Assembly: GCA_002493835.1 (NCBI GenBank)
Contig: DLAA01000044.1
Location: 52,008 to 66,616 of the forward strand
Length of the DNA: 14,609 nt
Reading direction: 5' to 3'
DNA from: Lachnospiraceae bacterium UBA7060
GTDB taxonomy: Bacteria > Bacillota > Clostridia > Lachnospirales > Lachnospiraceae
In this document: one piece after another, positions 1-5,682 of the stretch
How positions within the stretch are numbered: the stretch's first letter is position 1
How the letters are laid out: each line of letters opens with the position of its first letter
Notes under the pieces: generated by a model
Seen by the model: only the letters and a program-made list of their open reading frames with translations
Databases searched by the model: none
What the model was told of the DNA's origin: nothing
Position numbers and translations under genes: made by a program

Positions 1-42
1 AAGGTGGTGTGGGGCATTGGATACAAAATCGAAAAGCAATAA
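1..42 (+). CDS. OmpR/PhoB-family response regulator, C-terminal end only (partial)
   Basis: Frame 1 from the first base reads KVVWGIGYKIEKQ and then TAA at 40-42. The segment VWGIGYKIEK matches the last beta-hairpin of the winged-helix DNA-binding domain of OmpR/PhoB-type response regulators, whose proteins commonly end in a VWGxGYxxE motif. Only 13 codons are in the window, so the receiver domain and the rest of the effector domain lie to the left. Its stop codon falls 26 bases inside the following histidine kinase gene, the usual arrangement of a translationally coupled two-component operon. The family call rests on this short motif plus the adjacent kinase. It is strong in context but cannot be refined to a subfamily. 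Confidence 0.8.
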   Translation, partial: KVVWGIGYKIEKQ

Positions 43-2380
43 AACTTTAAAACATCATAAAAAAAAGGCAGTGTCTGGAATTTTCCCAGCTATTATCCTG
101 ATTCTTGCAGCAGATTTCACTTTTCTGTTCCAGTATCCGAATTTTAAAGAGCGGGCCTCTGTGGAAGAACCGGATATTCTCTCAGGCAGTGAGTTTCTGC
201 ATGAAATTTATCAGGCAAATGCTGTGCTTTACAAGCAGCTTAGGGAAGCGGTGGAGGGAAAAAACTTATCAAGCCAGGATATTTATCTGACAGCGGAAGG
301 CCAAAACGCTGAAGATGTGGCCGAGTATTATGATTTTGGTGAAGAAACCCCTCTCACTTATGCTGGAGAGGAACTTGATACTCTCCTGGAAGACTGGGAT
401 TTGTCTCTACAGGAAGGCCTTGCAAAGCGAGTGGATTACCAGATTATAGACCAAGATAGTCAAAAGATCTTTGCCAATACTGAGCGTGATTTGTCCATGT
501 TGGGGACAGAGAATGCGAAGGACGCTCTGAAAAGTTATTATCCTTATTACATTAAAATGCAGTTTGATGAAGGTGGTTTGCTGGAGCATGTTTGGGTGAG
601 GGGCGAGAATGCGGATGGGCTTTTGAAAAGCGTTCAGCGGGTGATGAGAAGCCGATATCTGGAGCGCAGTCTCTATGAGAGGCTGTCCTACTCTCCTTTT
701 GGCGGCATAGATTGGGAAGATAGTATTTATTATGGCAAAGATAATGATGTCTGGCAGATGCGTCTGCATGTTGTGAACACCCCCAAAAATTGTATTGTCT
801 GTTATGCATTGACAGAGGTGCAGTATATGCAGGTGAGGGAAGCTTCCCAACTGTTTCCTGCTTTGCAGACAGCGGGGAATTATTACAACAGCGGTATTCA
901 GCAGTTCTTTTATGTACTTTTGATGACACTGGGCATTGCTGCATTTATGCTTCCTCTCTGGAAGGGATATCGTTTACATGAGAGGTTTGCTATGCCGCTG
1001 CATATGGAGAGTATCATTATTTTGCTGTTTGTGTGTTTTTTGCTTTTCGGAGAACTGTCCGCTGGAATGGTACAGTGCACTATGACAGAACATTGGGCAT
1101 ATAGCCTTCCTCATGCGATCCGTTCCCTATTCCCCGGAATACCTTTGTTTCTAACGAATGGTATTGTATTTGCAATCAATTTGTTTTTTCTGACAGCGGC
1201 CTTTACCTTGTGGTTTACATTGGTGACTGTGCTTGCACAGGTGTATCTGTTTGGGCTAAGAAAGTACTTGAAAAAGCGCTGCTTCTGTCTGCGCATTTAT
1301 CGGTGTCTTCGTGTTTTAACCAAAAGAGAGAAGACACGGTTTACGAGAGAGCTGAAACACCTGAATCTGGAAGAGAACGGCAATGTGCCATTATTTAAAT
1401 TGATTGCAGTTAATTATGTAATATTGGCTTTTATCAGTCTGTTTTGGATTTTTGGTGTATTATTACTGCTGGTTTATTCGATTGTACTCTATATATGTCT
1501 GAAAAAATACATGCAGTATATTCAAGAAAAGTATGCCTGCATGCTGGGGGCAGTGCGTTCAGTGGCGGCCGGGAATTTACAGACGGAATTTACAGGGGAT
1601 TGGGGTCTGTTTGAATCTCTTAAAAACCAGATGCAAGAGATACAGAGTGGATTTTCAAAAGCAGTGGAGGAAGAGGTAAAAAGCCAGCGCATGCGCACAG
1701 AATTAATTACGAATGTCTCGCATGACTTGAAGACTCCGCTTACTGCCATTATTACCTACACTGAATTGCTTCAGGAGGAAAATGTGACAGAGTCACAGCG
1801 CAGGGAATACCTAGAGGTGCTTAAAAGAAAGTCCTTTCGTTTGAAAGTACTCATTGAGGATCTTTTTGAGGTGAGCAAAGCAAACAGCGGCAATGTGACC
1901 TTCCATAAGTCAAAGGTTGATATCTGTCATTTGATGCGGCAGGTATATTTAGAATACGAAGATCGTGCGGAATCGGCCGGACTTATTTTTCGATTTGCTT
2001 TCCCAGAAGAGAAAATGTTTTTAATGTTGGATGGAGAAAAAACCAGCCGTATTTTCGACAATTTATATAATAATATTATCAAGTATGCCATGCCAAATAC
2101 CAGAGTTTATATAAGTGTATTGCCAGTAGGAGATGATGTCAGCATTGAACTAAAAAATATCTCCGGCACTGAACTGAATGTTCCGGTGGAGAGCTTGACG
2201 GAACGTTTTGTGCGGGGAGACAGTTCCCGCAGCAGTGAGGGGAGCGGGCTTGGGCTGGCCATAGCCAGAAGTTTTGTTGAGCTGCAGAATGGAAAAATGC
2301 AGATTGAAATTGATGGGGATCTATTTAAAATTACTTTGATTTGGAAAACTTTATCCGCAATAGACCTCTCTGTACAATAA
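17..2380 (+). CDS. Membrane sensor histidine kinase (VanS-like catalytic core)
   Basis: A 787-residue sensor kinase that should autophosphorylate on His569 and pass the phosphate to the response regulator ending at 42. The start is TTG at 17, with AAGGTGG at 1-7 as ribosome site; it overlaps the regulator gene. Membrane segments are seen near 20-38, 295-315, 331-351, 378-413 (long enough for two) and 459-497 (possibly two), with a region of about 250 residues outside the membrane between the first two. A HAMP-like linker spans roughly 498-550. The dimerisation helix carries SHDLKTPLTA with His569. The ATPase domain shows the N box DNLYNN (681-686), a degenerate G1 region (ELKNIS, 711-716) as in VanS-like kinases, RGDSSRSSEG (733-742) and GSGLGLAIA (742-750). 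The large multi-pass sensor is unlike short VanS sensors; its ligand cannot be read from sequence. Confidence 0.93.
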   Translation: MDTKSKSNKTLKHHKKKAVSGIFPAIILILAADFTFLFQYPNFKERASVEEPDILSGSEFLHEIYQANAVLYKQLREAVEGKNLSSQDIYLTAEGQNAEDVAEYYDFGEETPLTYAGEELDTLLEDWDLSLQEGLAKRVDYQIIDQDSQKIFANTERDLSMLGTENAKDALKSYYPYYIKMQFDEGGLLEHVWVRGENADGLLKSVQRVMRSRYLERSLYERLSYSPFGGIDWEDSIYYGKDNDVWQMRLHVVNTPKNCIVCYALTEVQYMQVREASQLFPALQTAGNYYNSGIQQFFYVLLMTLGIAAFMLPLWKGYRLHERFAMPLHMESIIILLFVCFLLFGELSAGMVQCTMTEHWAYSLPHAIRSLFPGIPLFLTNGIVFAINLFFLTAAFTLWFTLVTVLAQVYLFGLRKYLKKRCFCLRIYRCLRVLTKREKTRFTRELKHLNLEENGNVPLFKLIAVNYVILAFISLFWIFGVLLLLVYSIVLYICLKKYMQYIQEKYACMLGAVRSVAAGNLQTEFTGDWGLFESLKNQMQEIQSGFSKAVEEEVKSQRMRTELITNVSHDLKTPLTAIITYTELLQEENVTESQRREYLEVLKRKSFRLKVLIEDLFEVSKANSGNVTFHKSKVDICHLMRQVYLEYEDRAESAGLIFRFAFPEEKMFLMLDGEKTSRIFDNLYNNIIKYAMPNTRVYISVLPVGDDVSIELKNISGTELNVPVESLTERFVRGDSSRSSEGSGLGLAIARSFVELQNGKMQIEIDGDLFKITLIWKTLSAIDLSVQ

Positions 2381-2424
2381 GATTGCGGTTTATACCTCAA
2401 AAAGTACAATCCATACCATAACTG

Positions 2425-2453
2425 TTTCTATCTTAATTACAGTCTGATATAAT
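2425..2453 (+). promoter_or_regulatory. Candidate extended -10 promoter for the FIST/MCP module
   Basis: A perfect TATAAT at 2448-2453 is preceded by TGA at 2445-2447, giving the extended -10 form TGnTATAAT. A weak -35 (TTTCTA, 2425-2430) sits 17 bases upstream. Transcription would begin near 2460, about 85 bases before the FIST start codon. This is a vegetative sigma-A type signal. I see no match to the sigma-28 flagellar consensus, although the downstream genes look chemotaxis-related. Confidence 0.6.
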
Positions 2454-2456
2454 AAA

Positions 2457-2488
2457 ACATCGTTACATCGTTAGACAGTTAGACAGCG
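2457..2488 (+). repeat. Four 8-bp tandem units (two exact plus two diverged) at the predicted transcription start
   Basis: Two exact copies of ACATCGTT (2457-2464, 2465-2472) are followed by AGACAGTT (2473-2480) and AGACAGCG (2481-2488) in the same 8-bp register. The array starts four bases after the -10 element, so it covers the predicted start and early transcript. It could be a direct-repeat operator or a product of replication slippage. Neither can be decided from the sequence alone. Confidence 0.5.
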
Positions 2489-2544
2489 GCAATTCAGATT
2501 CAGAGAATAAATGACAGCACCATAAGAATTGGAGGAACTCCACT

Positions 2545-3642
2545 ATGAAGATATCCTATAAACAGGGCCGTCCAGAGGACGCTGCAGCGCACATAGCATC
2601 GGAGCTTAAGGATAGTAAGTTCATTCTTTATTGTGCTGACGATAAACATTTCGCCGCATCCACTGCAAAACTTCATGAACTACTGCCGGAGACAGAAATG
2701 ATTGGTACAACTGGATTTATGCTGCATAAAAGCGGTAGCTTCGCCGAAGGTATAACGGCACTTGGCTTTATGGAAAACGAAGTGGCAGTCCATGTAGGTG
2801 TATTGCGGCACGCTGACACATATCCGATTAAATATCTGCCCCAATTGCGGGATTGTATTAATCAGATTCACCGCAAATATAAAGATACGCTCTGTCTGGA
2901 ATTTTCTACCGGATTTGAAGAAAAGATTGTTTCTACTATGAAAATATGCTTAGAGCCTGTTGGCATACGGCTTTTGGGAGGCACCGCAGGCAATACAGAG
3001 GCGGGACAGCCTAAAAAAGTGGCATGTAACGGAGAGGTCCTGACAGATGCTACTGCATATGCTGTAATTGGAAGTAAAATGGGCAAAATTGAGATTGTCA
3101 AGGAAAACCTGTTTCGGGCAAGGTCAAAAACCCACCGAGTGACACGGGCATCGGAGGATGGCAGGACGATTTTTGAAATAGATGGCCGTAAAGCGATGGA
3201 TGTCTACGAAGAGGAACTAGGATATTCCGATAAAAACATATCAGACGGCGTTTTTAAGAATCCACTATGCAGGATTGTCGGAGCAGATAATTACATAACA
3301 GCAATTTTTAGTTTTAACCCTGACCGCAGCATTTCTACCTATAAGAACATCCAGAAAAGCAACCTAATCTGTTTCACGGACATTGAGGAAGACTATCAGG
3401 GATATATGAAAAACACGATGTCAGAAATAACAAAATCCCGCCATGTGGCAGGCATTATATCTATCAACTGTATTCTGCGCTACTTATTTTTTGAAAATAA
3501 TTCTTATACATCCTCTTATGCCAAAATGATGCAGGAGATGTCGAACAATGTTCACTTTGGTGTGATTGGCGATGGTGAACAGTATGTAGAACAGCACATC
3601 AATCAATCTATGGTTTGTGCTGTCTTTACAAAAGATCGTTAG
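2545..3642 (+). CDS. FIST N- and C-domain sensory protein
   Basis: A 365-residue soluble protein with no signal peptide or membrane segment. It has the two-part FIST layout: a FIST N region at about 25-200 (including GTTGFMLHKSGSFAEGITAL near 54-73 and LLGGTAGN at 143-150) and a FIST C region at about 215-350 that ends in GDGEQYVEQHINQS (342-355), the typical GEQ...H.NQ signature. FIST domains are predicted small-ligand sensors, often encoded next to or fused with MCPs, kinases or cyclases; some members (NosP) bind heme and nitric oxide. GGAGG at 2531-2535 places ATG 2545 as start. The next gene is a soluble chemoreceptor lacking any sensor domain, so this protein is probably its input partner. 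I am sure of the family, but the ligand is unknown. Confidence 0.88.
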   Translation: MKISYKQGRPEDAAAHIASELKDSKFILYCADDKHFAASTAKLHELLPETEMIGTTGFMLHKSGSFAEGITALGFMENEVAVHVGVLRHADTYPIKYLPQLRDCINQIHRKYKDTLCLEFSTGFEEKIVSTMKICLEPVGIRLLGGTAGNTEAGQPKKVACNGEVLTDATAYAVIGSKMGKIEIVKENLFRARSKTHRVTRASEDGRTIFEIDGRKAMDVYEEELGYSDKNISDGVFKNPLCRIVGADNYITAIFSFNPDRSISTYKNIQKSNLICFTDIEEDYQGYMKNTMSEITKSRHVAGIISINCILRYLFFENNSYTSSYAKMMQEMSNNVHFGVIGDGEQYVEQHINQSMVCAVFTKDR

Positions 3643-3772
3643 TCCCTGGCGCTAGTGTACTGGCTCATTCACATATTGTCAAATGACTTGCTTGAATTTT
3701 CATCTGCGTCATTTAGCTGAAAAGGATTGATACAGGATACTGGTGATTCAAAAGAAAGGTAGGGTTGTCATC

Positions 3773-4732
3773 ATGTTTGGTAAAAGGAAACAAGAAAAAG
3801 CACAGGTACATAAAACCGAAAAGATTTATTTGGGAGCAATTCTGGATGCGATTAATTTTCTGCTCCGTAAACACAAGGACATTGCAGATGAAGAAGAACA
3901 AACATTAACGGATGTAGCCGCAATTGAACATGTTGCGAAACAACTTCAGGATAAATCTGAGGCAATTGTTGGCAATGTAAATCAGTTCAGCGAACAATTC
4001 AACGATATTATTTCGGTAAATGAAGACTTACAGGGTGTAGCAGATGATATTGTGTCCACAAGTATCAACGGGAATGAAAAAATGTCTTTGCTAATTGACG
4101 CGATTTCCCAAATGAAAGATTCCATTCAAGAAATCCATGAGGTTTTGGATGAATTTTTGGTTGCATTTAGTGAAATCCGCGGTGCCACAGAAAATATTGC
4201 ACAAATAGCTTCCCAGACAAATCTGCTGGCACTAAACGCCAATATTGAGGCTGCAAGAGCGGGAGAAGCTGGCCGGGGATTCGCTGTCGTTGCGGACGAG
4301 ATTAACCAGCTGGCATCCAGCACAAAAGTCCTTGCGGGACAGATTAACACCACTATGGTTCAAGTAGAGACAAGGGAACACAAATTGTTGGAAAGCTTTG
4401 AATCTATGAACCTGTTAGTTGATAACAATGTAGAAAGTGCAAAGAGGACACAAGACTCGATTGCCAACTTTAACTTAGTTGCACAAAATGTAAAAGAAAA
4501 AACAGAACGGACAGTTCAAAATGTCTTACATGCACAGGCAGAAGCAGACCATATCTGCAATGAAATTGAACATGAAATGGAAATGTATGAGGGATTAGAC
4601 GAAACTGTACTTAACCTGAAAAGGCAGTTATCGCATAAAAGCGTATTGTTTGAAGACATCAATAACATTTTGGGACAGCTGTCATACATATGTGAAGAAT
4701 ATGACGGAAAAGATATGGTGGTAAAAGAGTAA
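3773..4732 (+). CDS. Cytoplasmic methyl-accepting chemotaxis protein (signalling domain only)
   Basis: A 319-residue, nearly all-helical protein with no membrane segment, HAMP, PAS or Cache domain. The chemoreceptor hairpin is clear: QIASQTNLLALNANIEAARA (144-163) followed by GEAGRGFAVVADEINQLA (164-181), the tip that binds CheA and CheW. The arms on either side form a long antiparallel coiled coil (about 20-155 and 165-310). I chose ATG 3773 because GGTAGGG (3758-3764) lies eight bases upstream and the protein then begins MFGKRK. An in-frame GTG at 3743 would add ten residues but has a poorer ribosome site. The gene follows the FIST gene after 130 bases with no convincing promoter or terminator between, so co-transcription is likely. 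It needs an outside sensor, and FIST is the obvious candidate. There is no CheR-tether pentapeptide at the C terminus. Confidence 0.9.
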   Translation: MFGKRKQEKAQVHKTEKIYLGAILDAINFLLRKHKDIADEEEQTLTDVAAIEHVAKQLQDKSEAIVGNVNQFSEQFNDIISVNEDLQGVADDIVSTSINGNEKMSLLIDAISQMKDSIQEIHEVLDEFLVAFSEIRGATENIAQIASQTNLLALNANIEAARAGEAGRGFAVVADEINQLASSTKVLAGQINTTMVQVETREHKLLESFESMNLLVDNNVESAKRTQDSIANFNLVAQNVKEKTERTVQNVLHAQAEADHICNEIEHEMEMYEGLDETVLNLKRQLSHKSVLFEDINNILGQLSYICEEYDGKDMVVKE

Positions 4733-4782
4733 GTTAATAGAACTTGATATGTAAATACAAAGTGTTTTGATTTTTTATTCGG

Positions 4783-4812
4783 AGCATCCATCTTTGGAGT
4801 GGGTGCTTTTTT
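4783..4812 (+). terminator. Rho-independent terminator after the soluble MCP gene
   Basis: AGCATCCA (4783-4790) pairs with TGGGTGCT (4800-4807) to form an 8-bp stem with one G-U pair and a nine-base loop, followed at once by a run of six T (4807-4812). It lies 50 bases past the MCP stop codon and closes the FIST/MCP unit. Confidence 0.85.
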
Positions 4813-4872
4813 GTTTATGCCCGGCGCGATGAACAGGGGAAGATATAACCTATAGAAAGCTGTACTTGGAGC

Positions 4873-4901
4873 TTGCTGCTGCGCTGGCGACCTGGTACAA
4901 T
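4873..4901 (+). promoter_or_regulatory. Candidate promoter for the EamA transporter gene
   Basis: TTGCTG (4873-4878) and TACAAT (4896-4901) are separated by 17 bases, and TGG before the hexamer gives an extended -10. The predicted start would be near 4908, about 35 bases before the transporter ATG. It lies just beyond the upstream terminator, so the transporter is probably transcribed alone. Confidence 0.5.
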
Positions 4902-4943
4902 AAAATTGACTAAAAACAGAGAAGTCGAAAGAGAGGACATGGT

Positions 4944-5357
4944 ATGTGGCTTATATTTGCATTGTTATCTGCGGTTTTTGCGGCGCTCACCTCGATACTG
5001 GCAAAAATTGGCATTGAAGGAGTCAATTCTAATCTGGCAACTGCCATCAGGACGGTGGTTGTGGTAGTTATGGCATGGGGAATGGTATTTCTGACGAACG
5101 CCCAGAGCGGCATTTCGCAGATTAGTCGAAAGAGCTGGCTCTTTCTAATCTTGTCGGGTCTTGCCACAGGCGGTTCGTGGCTGTGTTACTATAGGGCGCT
5201 GCAGATGGGGGAAGCGTCGAAAGTCGTGCCCATTGATAAATTAAGCGTAGTTATTACGCTGGTTTTGGCTTTTGTCTTTTTACACGAGGAATTTACAGTG
5301 AAATCTTTGTTAGGTTGTATTTTGATCGGGGCAGGTACATTGATTATGGTGGTGTAA
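4944..5357 (+). CDS. Half-size EamA/DMT-superfamily transporter
   Basis: A 137-residue, very hydrophobic protein. Membrane helices are apparent near 2-21, 32-50, 65-83, 98-113 and 119-136. The segment CYYRALQMGEASKVVPIDKL (81-100) followed by a helix ending in FLHEEFT (112-118) is the hallmark of one EamA unit of the drug/metabolite transporter superfamily. Full-length EamA proteins carry two such units in about 300 residues; this one carries a single unit, as in a known class of short EamA proteins that are thought to work as dimers. The start is ATG 4944, with GAGAGG (4931-4936) seven bases upstream; an overlapping ATG at 4939 is in another frame. Cell-membrane location is clear, but the substrate is unknown. 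It stands alone between a terminator and the EF-G-like leader. Length and ends look natural rather than truncated. Confidence 0.87.
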   Translation: MWLIFALLSAVFAALTSILAKIGIEGVNSNLATAIRTVVVVVMAWGMVFLTNAQSGISQISRKSWLFLILSGLATGGSWLCYYRALQMGEASKVVPIDKLSVVITLVLAFVFLHEEFTVKSLLGCILIGAGTLIMVV

Positions 5358-5397
5358 ATGCAATTTAAATAGAAGAGAAAACGAAATTAGATTCTAA

Positions 5398-5440
5398 AAA
5401 AGATATATCGTTTTGCATTTTCCTGAAAGTGATATCTTTT
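5398..5440 (+). terminator. Possible terminator of the transporter gene (A/T stem)
   Basis: AAAAGATAT (5398-5406) is the exact reverse complement of ATATCTTTT (5432-5440), giving a 9-bp A-T-rich stem with a 25-base loop, 40 bases beyond the transporter stop. The long loop and low G+C make it weak; the T-run is within the stem arm. It could work in either direction. Confidence 0.35.
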
Positions 5441-5458
5441 GACGAAAGATGGATATAT

Positions 5459-5489
5459 TTGACAAAAGGGCAGTGCAAAAAAATATACT
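5459..5489 (+). promoter_or_regulatory. Candidate upstream promoter of the EF-G-like gene
   Basis: A consensus -35, TTGACA (5459-5464), is followed by TATACT (5484-5489), five of six matches to the -10. The spacing is 19 bases, longer than optimal; AATATA at 5482 would give 17 bases but matches the -10 less well. Transcription would start near 5496, leaving a leader of about 187 bases. Confidence 0.45.
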
Positions 5490-5519
5490 AAAAATATGTG
5501 CAGAATGTATAATTAGTTG

Positions 5520-5548
5520 TTGAAGTTGTTCTGAAAATTTAGTAAAAT
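5520..5548 (+). promoter_or_regulatory. Candidate downstream promoter of the EF-G-like gene
   Basis: TTGAAG (5520-5525) and TAAAAT (5543-5548) are separated by exactly 17 bases. Transcription would begin near 5555 and give a leader of about 128 bases that still contains the hairpins at 5578-5651. It may act instead of, or with, the promoter at 5459. Confidence 0.45.
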
Positions 5549-5577
5549 GTATTTACAACTTGGCGTCATGCGCAGAT

Positions 5578-5651
5578 CATGACAATACAGACAAGACGGT
5601 TTGCCATAAATAGCTGTATGGTCATGGTTTTGTATGATTTGGGTTGGCAAA
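5578..5651 (+). promoter_or_regulatory. Leader with competing hairpins before the EF-G-like gene
   Basis: CATGACAATACAG (5578-5590) pairs with CTGTATGGTCATG (5614-5626), 12 of 13 positions matching, around a 23-base loop. Within that loop TTTGCCA (5600-5606) is the exact complement of TGGCAAA (5645-5651) further downstream, so a second helix could form as a pseudoknot or as an alternative fold. The second helix ends 16 bases before the GGAGG ribosome site (5668-5672). There is no T-run after either helix, so an effect on translation is more likely than transcription attenuation. I do not recognise a named riboswitch class. Confidence 0.4.
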
Positions 5652-5682
5652 ATAGAACAACAGAATTGGAGGTTTACAGGAC

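Noticed and set aside
407..944. Two long minus-strand open frames within the histidine kinase sensor region
   Set aside because: Histidine- and cysteine-rich translations typical of antisense shadows; the plus frame is continuous and belongs to the kinase.
2355..2388. CCGCAAT/ATTGCGG inverted repeat at the end of the kinase gene as a terminator
   Set aside because: Seven-bp stem with a 20-base loop, only three T directly after it; too weak to call.
3681..3714. AAATGAC/GTCATTT inverted repeat between the FIST and MCP genes
   Set aside because: Seven-bp stem with a 20-base loop and no T-run; not convincing as a terminator, and no clear promoter was found near it.
5449..5523. 24-codon open frame upstream of the EF-G-like gene
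   Set aside because: No ribosome site and it overlaps both candidate promoters, so it is unlikely to be transcribed as a message.
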